A DNA stretch of 64,000 nt from Bin5 sp022827195 (lineage in GTDB: Bacteria; Chloroflexota; Anaerolineae; Caldilineales; Caldilineaceae): contig OZ242331.1 of the NCBI GenBank assembly GCA_965208275.1, positions 620,001 through 684,000 of the forward strand, in the 5' to 3' direction. The notes below the pieces were generated by a model. It saw nothing but the letters and a program-made list of their open reading frames with translations. It ran no database searches and was not told the origin of the DNA. A program made the translations under genes and the position numbers. Numbering within the stretch: the first letter of the stretch is position 1; every line of letters starts with the position of its first letter. Shown piece by piece: positions 44,076-52,848 of this stretch.

Positions 44076-44987
44076 TTGCAAGCTATTGATTATGTAGCAC
44101 CAAACAGTGTGGACGAGGCGGTATCGGCCCTGGCTGCCGGGGGCGACACGGCGAGGCCGCTCAGCGGCGGCACCGACCTGATCGCGCAGCTGCAGGAAGG
44201 GCGCAGTGATTTGGACACGATCGTCGACGTAAAGCGGATTCCCGAGTTGACGGCGATCTCGATCGGCGGCGATGGGTTGACACTGGGCGCGGCCGCGTCG
44301 TGTCACAGCATCAACAATACGCAGGCGATCCGGGACGCGTATCCGGCTTTGATCGATTCCACGCATCTGATCGGTGGCACGCAGATTCAAGGCAGGGCCA
44401 GCCTCGGCGGCAATCTGTGCAACTCTTCACCTGCTGCCGATTCGATTCCCAATCTGATTGCACACAGCGTGATGTGCCACATTGCCGGGCCGAATGGACG
44501 GCGCACGGTTGCGGTCGAGGATTTCTGCACGGCGCCGGGCCGCAATGTGCTCGAGAGAGGCGAGTTTCTGGTCGCACTGGAGTTTCCAAAGCCGCCGGCC
44601 AACTTCGGCGCCGCCTATCTGCGCTTCATTCCCCGCAACGAGATGGACATCGCGGTTGTCGGCGCGGGGTCATCGGTCGTCCTGAGCGACGACGGTGGGA
44701 CGATCGAGGCGGCGCGGGTTTCGCTGGGCGCGGTTGCGCCAACGCCGCTGTTTGTGCAGGAGGCGGGCGAGGCGCTGGCCGGTCAGCCCGTTTCGGAGGA
44801 GACGCTGGCGAGGGCAGCCGAGCTGGCTAAGGAGGCGGCGCGGCCCATCAGCGACATGCGCGGGACGATCCCGCAGCGGAAGCACCTTTCGGCTGTGCTG
44901 ACACAGCGCACGCTGCGGATTGCGATCGACCGGGCGCGGGGCACAAAAACTGTTGACGAACTGGGGAGATTGAACGGACATGGCTAA
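44076..44987 (+). CDS. Molybdenum hydroxylase FAD-binding (medium) subunit, CoxM/XdhB type
   Basis: A 303-residue FAD subunit. The FAD-contact segments are AARPLSGGTDLIAQLQEG near the N-terminus and IGGTQIQGRASLGGNLCNSS in the middle; the C-terminal CODH flavoprotein domain ends TVDELGRLNGHG. It transfers electrons from the iron-sulfur subunit to an acceptor. The start is a TTG at 44076, supported by GAGGAGGT. It overlaps the next gene by 8 nt. Upstream (43939-43975) a TATAAC element is flanked by a repeated AACTGATC, a possible operator. Confidence 0.92.
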   Translation: MQAIDYVAPNSVDEAVSALAAGGDTARPLSGGTDLIAQLQEGRSDLDTIVDVKRIPELTAISIGGDGLTLGAAASCHSINNTQAIRDAYPALIDSTHLIGGTQIQGRASLGGNLCNSSPAADSIPNLIAHSVMCHIAGPNGRRTVAVEDFCTAPGRNVLERGEFLVALEFPKPPANFGAAYLRFIPRNEMDIAVVGAGSSVVLSDDGGTIEAARVSLGAVAPTPLFVQEAGEALAGQPVSEETLARAAELAKEAARPISDMRGTIPQRKHLSAVLTQRTLRIAIDRARGTKTVDELGRLNGHG

Positions 44988-45453
44988 GAAGATCGCTGTA
45001 GAGACTACCATCAACGGGGAAGAGTCGATCTTCCTGTGCGAACCGCGCCAGACGCTGCTGGAGGCGCTGCGGGACAACCTGGGGCTCATCGGCAGCAAAG
45101 AGGGCTGCGGCAACGGCAACTGCGGCGCGTGCAACGTGCTGCTGGACGGTGTCCTGGTCAACTCCTGCCTGGTGCTGGCGCCGGAGATCGAGGGGCGCGA
45201 CGTGGTGACGATCGAAGGCATCGCCGTCGACGGCGAGCTGCACCCGCTGCAGCAGAAGTTCCTGGAGCATGCTTCGCTGCAGTGCGGCATCTGCACGCCC
45301 GGGTTCATTGTCTCTGCCAAGGCGCTGTTGGACGAGAACCCTGACCCTGATGAGCATGACGTGCGCCTGTGGCTGGCCGGAAATCTGTGCCGCTGCACGG
45401 GGTATGACAAGATTGTGCGGGCGGTCCTGGACGTTGCCGAGGGCGACGCATAG
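44980..45453 (+). CDS. Molybdenum hydroxylase [2Fe-2S] (small) subunit, CoxS/XdhC type
   Basis: A 157-residue protein with two [2Fe-2S] domains. The plant-ferredoxin-like cluster ligands are in EGCGNGNCGACNV plus a later Cys (NSC). The helical domain ligands are in LQCGICTPGF and NLCRCTGYDKI. It relays electrons from the molybdenum centre to FAD. Encoded between the medium and large subunit genes, with an 8-nt overlap upstream and 18 nt to the large subunit. Confidence 0.95.
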   Translation: MAKKIAVETTINGEESIFLCEPRQTLLEALRDNLGLIGSKEGCGNGNCGACNVLLDGVLVNSCLVLAPEIEGRDVVTIEGIAVDGELHPLQQKFLEHASLQCGICTPGFIVSAKALLDENPDPDEHDVRLWLAGNLCRCTGYDKIVRAVLDVAEGDA

Positions 45454-45471
45454 AGGCGAGGAGAAAACGGC

Positions 45472-47796
45472 ATGGCGAATACAAATCCGAACGGATCCGG
45501 TGGGCCCGCGGCCAACGGACAGAACGGCTACAAGGTGATCGGCACGCGTCCCGTAAGGCCGGACGGCGTGGACAAGGTTACGGGCCGCGCGGTCTACGCC
45601 GCGGACGTGCAGATGACGGGGCTGCTGCATGGCTTTGTGCTGCGCAGCCCGCATGCGCACGCCTACATTCGCTCGATCAATACAAGCAAGGCGGAGGCGC
45701 TGCCGGGCGTGCGTGCGGTTGTTACCGCGGCCGACCTGCCGGCGGCCGAGGACAAGATAGAGGACCTGGGCGAGGGCGCCGTAAACCTCAAGCATTTGAG
45801 CGACAACGTCCTTGCCGATGAGAAGGCACTCTATCACGGGCACGCGGTGGCGGGCGTGGCGGCAGTCAATCCGCATATCGCGCGCGAGGCGGCGGAGCTG
45901 ATCGAGGTCGAGTATGAGCTGCTGCCGCCGGTCATGACGGTGGATGACGCGCTGGCCGACGACGCGCCGATCCTGCTGGAATCGCTGCGCACCGATTCTA
46001 TGGGTGATATCGGTTCTGAGCAGACCAACCTGGCCTCCTTCTTCCGCCATCAGCGCGGAGACCTGGACGCCGGTTTCGCCGCGGCGGAACATGTAGTGGA
46101 CCGCACATACCGCACCGAGACGGTGCACCAGGGGTACATTGAGCCGCACGCGGCGACTGCGCTGCACAGCGCGGACGGCCAGATAACGATCTGGACGAGC
46201 ACGCAAGGCTCGTTCGCGGTGCGCGGGCAGGTGTGCGAAATACTGAAGATTCCCGTCTCCCGTCTGAAGGTGGTGCCGACCGAGATCGGCGGCGGATTCG
46301 GCGGCAAAATCAACGTCTACGTCGAGCCGGTGGCGGTCTTGCTGTCGGAGAAGGCCGGCCATGAGCCGGTGAAGATTGTGATGAGCCGCGCCGACGTGCT
46401 GGCGGCGACCGGACCGACTTCGGGCTCGAACATTCGCGTCAAGATGGGCGCGGACGCCGGCGGCAAGATTACCGCGGCGCTGGCCGAGCTGTACTACGAG
46501 GCCGGGGCGTACCCGGGTTCTCCGGTCGGGGCTGCAGCCAACGTGAGCCTGGCGCCGTATGCGCTCGAGAATATGCAGGTGGACGGATACGATATCGTCG
46601 TCAACCGTCCTCGCAGCGCGGCCTACCGTGCGCCCGGCGGCACTAACGTTGCATTTGCCGTTGAGAGCGTCGTCGATGAGCTGGCGGAGAAGCTGGGCAT
46701 GGACCCGGCCGAGTTCCGGATTCTGAACGGAGCGAAGGAGAATGACCGCCGTCCGGACGGCCTGCAGTACGCGCGCATCGGTCAGATCGAGACGGTCGAG
46801 GCGATCCGAGACTCGGAGCACTACCGGTCGTCGCTGGAAGGTAAGTACCGCGGCCGCGGCATCGCTTCCGGTTACTGGAACAACTGGGGCGGCCAGTCGA
46901 GTGCGACCGCGGTGCTGAACCCGGACGGCACGGTCAACCTGAATGAGGCGTCGACCGACATCGGCGGGACGCGGGCGTCGATTGCGATGCAGCTGGCCGA
47001 GGCGATGGACATTGGCTACGAGCAGGTTAAGGCGCGCGTGGTGGACACCGACACGGTCTCGTACAACGACGTGACCGGTGGCAGCCGCACGACCTACTCG
47101 ACCGGGCTGGCGGCCTACAACCTGGGTCAGCAGCTCAAAGAGGAGATGAAGCGCCGCCTGGCCGACCAATGGGATGTGGCGGCCGCGGATATCAGCTACG
47201 AGGACGGCGTTTTCGCGGCTGGAAGCGAGAGCATGCCGTTTGCCGAGGCGGCCGGCGTGGTGCAGCGTGAGGAGCCGTTGATGGCGAGCTCGACCGTGCA
47301 TCCGCAGGACTTCGGTCCCGGATTCTCGACACAGTTGGTCGATATAGAGATCGATGCTGAGACCGGCAAGATCACGATCCTGCGCTACACGATCGCGCAG
47401 GACGTGGGCAAGGCGATCCACCCGTCGTACGTGGAAGGGCAGATGCAAGGCGGCGTGGCGCAGGGGATCGGCTGGGCGATCAACGAGGAGTACATCTACG
47501 ACGACGAGGGCCATCTGCTCAACGCCAGCCTGCTCGACTACCGCATGCCGACGGCGCTGGACCTGCCGATGATCGAGACGATCATGGTGGAGGTGCCGCA
47601 CCCGGCGCACCCGTACGGCGTGCGCGGCGTGGGCGAGGTGAATATCGTGCCGCCTGCTGGGGCAATCGCCAACGCGGTCTACGACGCAACCGGCGTGCGC
47701 ATGGACAAGCTGCCGATCTCGCCGGCCAATCTGCTGGAAGCGATGTGGGCCAAAGAGTCGGAGACGGCGGCTGAGCCCGTTCCCGGGGACGACTGA
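45472..47796 (+). CDS. Molybdenum hydroxylase large (Mo-cofactor) subunit, xanthine/CO dehydrogenase family
   Basis: A 774-residue catalytic subunit with VRPDGVDKVTGRAVYAADVQ at the start, the cofactor-binding EIGGGFGGKINVYVEP and GVRGVGEVNIVPPAGAIANA at the end, and the catalytic Glu region near GVGEVN. The active-site loop reads AAYRAPGG. It is neither the AYxCSFR of true (form I) CO dehydrogenase nor the AYRGAGR of form II, so CO oxidation should not be assumed; a purine, aldehyde or N-heterocycle is more likely. A MoaD/ThiS-like gene starts 2 nt after its stop. Confidence 0.9.
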   Translation: MANTNPNGSGGPAANGQNGYKVIGTRPVRPDGVDKVTGRAVYAADVQMTGLLHGFVLRSPHAHAYIRSINTSKAEALPGVRAVVTAADLPAAEDKIEDLGEGAVNLKHLSDNVLADEKALYHGHAVAGVAAVNPHIAREAAELIEVEYELLPPVMTVDDALADDAPILLESLRTDSMGDIGSEQTNLASFFRHQRGDLDAGFAAAEHVVDRTYRTETVHQGYIEPHAATALHSADGQITIWTSTQGSFAVRGQVCEILKIPVSRLKVVPTEIGGGFGGKINVYVEPVAVLLSEKAGHEPVKIVMSRADVLAATGPTSGSNIRVKMGADAGGKITAALAELYYEAGAYPGSPVGAAANVSLAPYALENMQVDGYDIVVNRPRSAAYRAPGGTNVAFAVESVVDELAEKLGMDPAEFRILNGAKENDRRPDGLQYARIGQIETVEAIRDSEHYRSSLEGKYRGRGIASGYWNNWGGQSSATAVLNPDGTVNLNEASTDIGGTRASIAMQLAEAMDIGYEQVKARVVDTDTVSYNDVTGGSRTTYSTGLAAYNLGQQLKEEMKRRLADQWDVAAADISYEDGVFAAGSESMPFAEAAGVVQREEPLMASSTVHPQDFGPGFSTQLVDIEIDAETGKITILRYTIAQDVGKAIHPSYVEGQMQGGVAQGIGWAINEEYIYDDEGHLLNASLLDYRMPTALDLPMIETIMVEVPHPAHPYGVRGVGEVNIVPPAGAIANAVYDATGVRMDKLPISPANLLEAMWAKESETAAEPVPGDD

Positions 47797-47798
47797 GC

Positions 47799-48077
47799 GT
47801 GGCGCAGGTCTGGATTCCCCCGCTGATGCGTTCGCTGACCGGCGGTCAACAGATCGTCGAAGCTGAGGGCGCAACGGTGCGGGAACTGGTGGCGGCGCTG
47901 GATGAGCTCTATCCCGGCGTGGCCGAGCGGATCATCGACGAAGGGCGCATCCGGCCCGGTTGGACGGTCGCCGTGGACGGCGCGGTGCAGAATCGCGGTC
48001 TGCGCGCGGCGGTGAGGCCGGAGAGCGAGGTGCATTTTGTGCCGTCGATGGCAGGCGGCCGGGCGTCGACGCTGTAA
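47799..48077 (+). CDS. MoaD/ThiS-like sulfur carrier with extended C-terminal tail
   Basis: A 92-residue ubiquitin-like protein: MAQVWIPPLMRSLTGG start, WTVAVDGAVQNRGL and HFVPSMAGGRASTL at the end. The di-glycine is followed by five extra residues, so it cannot be adenylated until trimmed. It resembles the CysO-like protein at 32415 (PAMAGGSN end). The GTG start is 2 nt after the large hydroxylase subunit stop, so it belongs to that operon and may provide sulfur for the molybdenum cofactor. Start codon choice rests on position and length. Confidence 0.82.
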   Translation: MAQVWIPPLMRSLTGGQQIVEAEGATVRELVAALDELYPGVAERIIDEGRIRPGWTVAVDGAVQNRGLRAAVRPESEVHFVPSMAGGRASTL

Positions 48078-48097
48078 CTGAAGAACTTCGTCAAAGT

Positions 48098-48134
48098 CTG
48101 CCCTTGGTCGCGTGCATGCGGCCAAGGGCAGTTT
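48098..48134 (+). terminator. Terminator of the molybdenum hydroxylase operon
   Basis: CTGCCCTTGG (48098-48107) pairs perfectly with CCAAGGGCAG (48122-48131), followed by a short TTT. It lies about 20 nt after the operon's last stop codon. Confidence 0.65.
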
Positions 48135-48226
48135 GCTATCCTGCGGGCGAGAAGGCGCGGCCCTACGCGGCGAGGCGGGCTGCAGCGCTCGCGTTTTCGG
48201 TTCTCCAACGCCAATCAATTGCCTAT

Positions 48227-49909
48227 ATGGTCGCCAATCGAAACGAGGATTTTTCGCTCAGCCCCTCAGAACAGAAGGCAGACGACGGTATCGGGCTGCA
48301 GTGGCCTGGAAAGCGGCTGCGGGTCGATGCTTCGCGGCCCGATGCGCATACATTGGAAGAGTACCGACCGACCGGGGGGCCGGCCGGATGTGAGCAGGCT
48401 GATGCTGCCGGTAGGGCCGGTCTGCTCCTGTACGGTGACAATTTCGATGGTCTCTCGTGGCTGCTCGCGAACGGCTACAGCGGCAGCGTGCGCCTGGTCT
48501 ACATGGACCCGCCCTACAATTCGAACCGAACGTACCGTAGCCGCGTGCGACTGCGCGGCAAAGGGCAGCCTACGATCGGCGAGCAGACTGTATACGAGGA
48601 CGTCTGGCAGACAGGCGAATACCTGCAGTTCGTGGCCGACAGGTTGCTCCTCTTGCGCGAGCTGCTGCACGAAGACGGGACGCTGTGGCTGCACTGCGAT
48701 CATCGCATGCAGGCGCATCTGCTGCTGCTGCTGGAGGAGATCTTTGGCGGCAGGTGTCATCTGAATACAGTGTTCTGGCGCAGCCAGACGATGCGCGGTG
48801 CCAAGGTGCATGCGCGCTACTTTCCGCGCAGCGCGCAGGCAATCCACATATTTCGCCGTCGGAAGGAGGGGCAGCCGGTGTGGCAGGCGCCGACGCGTGA
48901 GACTGAACTGACCGAGGCGGAGGCGACGGCGCGCTATATGCGGGACGGGCGCGGCTTTTTCCGCACGTCGGACCCGGGGACGTACAGTTTCGAACGGCTG
49001 GCGGCGCTCGACGCGGAGGGGAGGCTGTACGCGCCGTACGGCGGGGAGGTGGTTGTCGACAGGGCGTCGCGCCGGGTGTATGCCTCGAACGGAGGCAACC
49101 TCGGCGTAAAGTACTACCTGGATCAGAGGGGTCGCGATCGATACACTGTGACGCGAGCCGTGGACAATCTCTGGGATGACCTTGCGGGGCTCGGGACGGT
49201 GCCGGGCGAGGATGAGAACTATCCTACGCAGAAGACGGAGCGGCTCTTGCAGCGAGTATTGGAGACGGCGACGCGCCCCGGAGACCTGGTGCTCGATCCC
49301 TTTGTCGGGGCTGGCACAACTGCTGCCGTTGCGCAGAGGATGGGGCGCGCATGGATTGGCTGCGACAGCACCTGGCGGGCCCTACGGACGGCTGCGGGCC
49401 GTATCGGCCGATCTCCGCAGCCCTCGGAAATTGAGGGGAGCGAATATCCGGCAGCGCGTGGGGGCGGCTATCGAATTCTCCAAGTTGGCGATGCAGGCAC
49501 CGACCCGGGCCGTGGCTCTCCGGAGACCGAACGCGACGGCGCAAGATCACGCCTGAGTATCGCATGGGACGGCGGACGTTTGGCGGTCCGAATCGTGCAG
49601 TTCCAAAGTTCATGCGTGGCGCGGCTGGCGGCGGCGTCGAACGCGGCGCTGCCGCAGGACTGGCGCGCGCAGGTGCGCGCGGTCCTGATCGACCCGGATT
49701 ACGACGGCAGGACCTTCCGGCCGGAGGTGGTGGACGCGCCGGAGGGCAGGAAGGTTTTGGTGGCGGGCAGCTACCTATGCGGACCCACGGACTGCCGCGG
49801 CCGGCATGGCAGCAGGGCCGCCGGTGAGCGTTCAGTCGCCGTTCTCATTGTGGATGTCGCGGGTGGGGAACATCTGGTTCTGAGGACGATCGGGCAACCG
49901 TCATGCTGA
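48227..49909 (+). CDS. Orphan type III-like DNA (adenine-N6) methyltransferase
   Basis: A 560-residue beta-class methyltransferase: catalytic motif IV VYMDPPYNSN precedes the AdoMet motif I VLDPFVGAGTTAAVA, the order of Mod-type and beta N6-adenine enzymes. TLWLHCDHRMQAHLLLLLEE is typical of Mod subunits. The last 150 residues are an extra domain I do not recognise. No restriction subunit is adjacent, so it may be a regulatory or solitary methylase. The start is uncertain: ATG 48227 lacks a ribosome binding site, though the upstream frame is not family-like. Confidence 0.85.
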   Translation: MVANRNEDFSLSPSEQKADDGIGLQWPGKRLRVDASRPDAHTLEEYRPTGGPAGCEQADAAGRAGLLLYGDNFDGLSWLLANGYSGSVRLVYMDPPYNSNRTYRSRVRLRGKGQPTIGEQTVYEDVWQTGEYLQFVADRLLLLRELLHEDGTLWLHCDHRMQAHLLLLLEEIFGGRCHLNTVFWRSQTMRGAKVHARYFPRSAQAIHIFRRRKEGQPVWQAPTRETELTEAEATARYMRDGRGFFRTSDPGTYSFERLAALDAEGRLYAPYGGEVVVDRASRRVYASNGGNLGVKYYLDQRGRDRYTVTRAVDNLWDDLAGLGTVPGEDENYPTQKTERLLQRVLETATRPGDLVLDPFVGAGTTAAVAQRMGRAWIGCDSTWRALRTAAGRIGRSPQPSEIEGSEYPAARGGGYRILQVGDAGTDPGRGSPETERDGARSRLSIAWDGGRLAVRIVQFQSSCVARLAAASNAALPQDWRAQVRAVLIDPDYDGRTFRPEVVDAPEGRKVLVAGSYLCGPTDCRGRHGSRAAGERSVAVLIVDVAGGEHLVLRTIGQPSC

Positions 49910-50010
49910 GACAAAAGAGAGGCACGGGGACCCGTTCTGGGGCATTGAAAGAGGCGCACTCCCGATTGAAGTGCGAAGGACGCCGCGCGAGTTGTGGCAG
50001 CGAGAAATGG

Positions 50011-50016
50011 TATAAT
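50011..50016 (+). promoter_or_regulatory. -10 element giving a probable leaderless mutL mRNA
   Basis: A perfect TATAAT ends 9 nt before the mutL ATG. With a start site about 7 nt downstream of the -10, the transcript would begin within about 3 nt of the ATG. No Shine-Dalgarno is present and the -35 region is poor. Confidence 0.5.
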
Positions 50017-50025
50017 TGAGCCGTC

Positions 50026-51963
50026 ATGGCCATTGAGATTCTCTCCCAGAATGTAGCAGCGAAAATCGCCGCGGGCGAGGTGGTCGAGCGGCCGGCCAAC
50101 GTCGCCAAGGAGCTGATTGAGAACAGCCTCGACTCCGGCGCGAGCGAGGTGCGGGTCGAGATCAGAGAGGGCGGCCGGCGGCTGCTGCGCGTGAGCGACG
50201 ATGGACACGGAATCCCCGCGGCTGAGCTTGAGCTGGCGGTCGCGCGACACGCCACCAGCAAGCTGCGCCGCGCGACGGACCTGGACGCGATCGAGACGCT
50301 CGGCTTTCGCGGTGAGGCGCTCTACAGCATTGCTGCGGTCAGCCGCATGACGCTCGGCAGCCGGGTGCGGGGTGCTGACGCGGGTGCGGAAATGCTCGTC
50401 GAAGGCGGTAGCGTCCAACACATCAGGTCTGCCGGTCTGCCGGTCGGTACGGTTGTCACGGTCGAGAAAATCTTTTTCAACATGCCCGCGCGGCGCAAGT
50501 TCCTGCGGCGGCCGGCGACTGAGGCCGGTCACTTGGCGGCGATCGTGCAGCGCTATGCGCTGGCGTATCCCGCTTGCCGGTTCCACTATGTGAACGAAGG
50601 AAAGCTGGTGTTTTCCACTGACGGCAGCGGGCGTGTGATCGACGTATTGACGAAGATTTATGGGCGTGAGAGCGCGCAGCAGCTGATCGGCGTCGGCGGC
50701 ATGCAGGAGGGCAGCAGCACTTCCGGCGGGTCTTCGGGTCGGATGCCGGACGGCGACGGCGAAGAGGAAGTCAGTTTCATGTCCGAGACGCCGCCTTCCG
50801 CGGCGGGTTCGCGAGCCTGGATCGGTGTGGCCGGCTACGTAAGCCTGCCGTCATTGACGCGGGCCAGCCGCGCCCAGATCGACCTGTTCGTCAACCGGCG
50901 CTATGTCGAGGACCGCGCTCTGACGCACGCGGTCGTGCAGGCGTATCACACGCTGCTTCCGGGCGGGCGCTTTCCGCTGGCCGCGCTCTTCGTCGAGCTG
51001 GAGGCAGCCGCGGTAGACGTGAACGTGCACCCGCGCAAGACGGAGGTGCGTTTCGCCGATGCACGCGCGGTCTATTCGGCTGTCCAACGGGCGGTGCGGC
51101 GGGCGGTGGTCGAGGGCGCGGGCGTGCCGGATCTGCCTTCTCCCCGGGCTGACTCGCAGGCGCTTGCGGGCGCAGACCAGTCAGGCTGGGCCGCGCGGCG
51201 CCGGTCGATTCTCGATGCAGGGGCCGGCCGCCAGCCGGTGATGCCGGTCGGCCTGCCGTACGATCGCTTGCCCGAAACGGAACCGTTGCCCGAGCTCCCC
51301 GGCACACAGCCGGACAGCGGCGGCCCGGCAGCCGTCCAGGAAGACGAACGCGGCGCGCCGACCGAACCCGACCAGGGCTTGCCCCCGTTGCGGGTAGTGG
51401 GGCAGGCGGGGGCGATGTATGTGATTGCAGAAGGGCCGGAAGGGCTGTACCTGATCGATCAGCACGCCGCGCACGAACGGATCCTGTACGAGAAATTTAT
51501 GGCCCAGCGCGATCGGTCCGGCGGCCCCGTAACCGCGCGCCAGGGTCTGTTGGAGCCGATTACGCTGCATGTTGGCGATCGACGCGCCGGGCTCGTCGCG
51601 CAGCATCTCTCCGAGCTGAACGCAGTTGGATTCAGCGTCGAGCATTTCGGCGGCGATACCTTTCTGGTGCGCGCCGTTCCGAGCGCGCTTTCGCACGAGG
51701 ACTGCGAACGCGTGCTGGACGAGATTGTACAGGGGCTGGCCGAGAACCGGGACCTGGTGGGGGAGGAGCTTGAGGCGCGACTGGTGAAGATGGTGTGCAA
51801 ACGGGCTTCGATCAAAGCGGGTCAGATCCTGAGCGACATCGAGATGAAGGAGCTGGTGCGCCAGCTGGAGCAATGCGCCGCGCCGCGCACGTGCCCGCAC
51901 GGGCGTCCCACGATGCTTCAGCTGCGCGCGGGTGAGCTGGAACGGGCTTTCAAGCGGACGTAG
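50026..51963 (+). CDS. mutL: DNA mismatch repair protein MutL, endonuclease type
   Basis: A 645-residue MutL. The GHKL ATPase domain has KIAAGEVVERPANVAKELIE, DDGHGIP and TLGFRGEALYSI-like blocks. A roughly 100-residue Pro/Ala-rich linker leads to the C-terminal dimerisation domain. That domain carries the endonuclease motif DQHAAHERILYE and the zinc-site CPHGRP, so this MutL nicks DNA, as expected for a bacterium without MutH. Partner of MutS at 37881. Translation probably starts from a leaderless message. Confidence 0.96.
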   Translation: MAIEILSQNVAAKIAAGEVVERPANVAKELIENSLDSGASEVRVEIREGGRRLLRVSDDGHGIPAAELELAVARHATSKLRRATDLDAIETLGFRGEALYSIAAVSRMTLGSRVRGADAGAEMLVEGGSVQHIRSAGLPVGTVVTVEKIFFNMPARRKFLRRPATEAGHLAAIVQRYALAYPACRFHYVNEGKLVFSTDGSGRVIDVLTKIYGRESAQQLIGVGGMQEGSSTSGGSSGRMPDGDGEEEVSFMSETPPSAAGSRAWIGVAGYVSLPSLTRASRAQIDLFVNRRYVEDRALTHAVVQAYHTLLPGGRFPLAALFVELEAAAVDVNVHPRKTEVRFADARAVYSAVQRAVRRAVVEGAGVPDLPSPRADSQALAGADQSGWAARRRSILDAGAGRQPVMPVGLPYDRLPETEPLPELPGTQPDSGGPAAVQEDERGAPTEPDQGLPPLRVVGQAGAMYVIAEGPEGLYLIDQHAAHERILYEKFMAQRDRSGGPVTARQGLLEPITLHVGDRRAGLVAQHLSELNAVGFSVEHFGGDTFLVRAVPSALSHEDCERVLDEIVQGLAENRDLVGEELEARLVKMVCKRASIKAGQILSDIEMKELVRQLEQCAAPRTCPHGRPTMLQLRAGELERAFKRT

Positions 51964-51969
51964 CTCGCG

Positions 51970-52299
51970 TCATCCGCCATCGCTCGCAAGGCGGTCGCTG
52001 ACCAGCCTGTTCAGGCTTACGCCCTGTTCGGCGGCGCGCAGGGCTAGCGCCCGGTGCGTTTCGGCGGGCACGCGGACGAGGAACTTGCCGCTGTAGGCGC
52101 GGTCTGCAAGCGGCTGCGGCGGCTCTTCTCCCTGCGCGTGCATATCGGCGACACAGCTGGCAACAAGGCGCCGGATACCGAAAAAAGACTCTTCGGGTGA
52201 GGGTGCCAGCCAGCTAAGCGAGGGATATTCAGCGCACAACCCAACATATTCGCCATCTTCGCTGGACCAGGAAACTCTATAGGCATTATGGTCTTTCAT
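51970..52299 (-). CDS. hicB: HicB-family antitoxin
   Basis: A 109-residue protein. The N-terminal partial RNase-H-like fold (YRVSWSSEDGEYVGLCAEYPS) is the HicB signature, and the C-terminal part (KFLVRVPAETHRALALRAAE to LNRLVSDRL) is a ribbon-helix-helix DNA-binding domain. It would neutralise a HicA mRNA interferase and repress the pair. It overlaps the upstream hicA frame by ATGA, the standard operon arrangement. The antitoxin is intact although the toxin start seems lost. Confidence 0.85.
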   Translation of the reverse strand: MKDHNAYRVSWSSEDGEYVGLCAEYPSLSWLAPSPEESFFGIRRLVASCVADMHAQGEEPPQPLADRAYSGKFLVRVPAETHRALALRAAEQGVSLNRLVSDRLASDGG

Positions 52300-52505
52300 T
52301 CCAGTCCCTCCAGTTTCCTGATGTCCTTCACATTCTGCCGTAACTGATTGGCTTTCGCCTTACCCATGTCACTCTGGATATTCACTCTTGGATCCCCTGG
52401 CCGGGGCTTCTTATGGATTCGGTGGCTACCACCCTTTTGACGAGGCTGGCTGCAGTATCGGTCACAGATCTTTGCTAACTCGGCGAACCTTACACGCCTC
52501 GGATT
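52296..52505 (-). pseudogene. hicA: HicA-family toxin, frame intact but start codon missing
   Basis: The minus-strand frame reads NPRRVRFAELAKICDRYCSQ, then the toxin signature KGGSHRIHKKPRPGDPRVNI and MGKAKANQLRQNVKDIRKLE, 69 codons in total. The catalytic His is in GGSHR. Family members normally start one residue before NP. Here the preceding codon is TAA, and no in-frame ATG, GTG or TTG precedes the signature. One extra A in the run at 52504-52507 on the minus strand would join it to a TTG (TTG-CCT-AAA-AAT-CCG), so an indel or sequencing error is possible. It overlaps hicB by ATGA. Confidence 0.7.
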
Positions 52506-52848
52506 TTAGGCAAGCCTTTGCAGAATCTCTTGCGTGCGTACCCGACGCTTCAACAATACGAATCGTAACACCCGGTGTCAAGCGAAAGACCCCTTTGCTT
52601 TCGTTCACTCCTGTCCTGCTATGACTGAGTGCAATCGCGTCAGGCGGCACAGTTGAGGCCCGGCAATTCAGGTGAAGCGTACTCCTGGAATTTCGATGAC
52701 ATGTGGGCACAAAAAATGGGGTGTCGGTTTAGGGAGGCCGTGTTTGTCTGTGCTATACTCGAAGATGGCGCGCTCCCCTCGAAGATGTTCATGGCCGGGT
52801 GGAATCGCGCCTGTTTCGCGGTGAGCGGATGCGCATCAGATACACGGG
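52506..52848. other. Gene-free spacer
   Basis: The 343-nt stretch between the hicA remnant and the membrane-hydrolase gene has lower GC than its flanks and no supportable frame. It should contain promoters for both directions, but none is clear. Confidence 0.4.

Noticed and set aside
45472..47796. Naming the large subunit coxL as CO dehydrogenase
   Set aside because: The active-site loop does not match either accepted CO dehydrogenase form, so no cox symbols were assigned.
44848..47874. 1008-codon minus-strand open frame opposite the molybdenum hydroxylase genes
   Set aside because: Antisense shadow with Arg/His/Val-rich low-information composition. The plus strand encodes the full, motif-complete enzyme.
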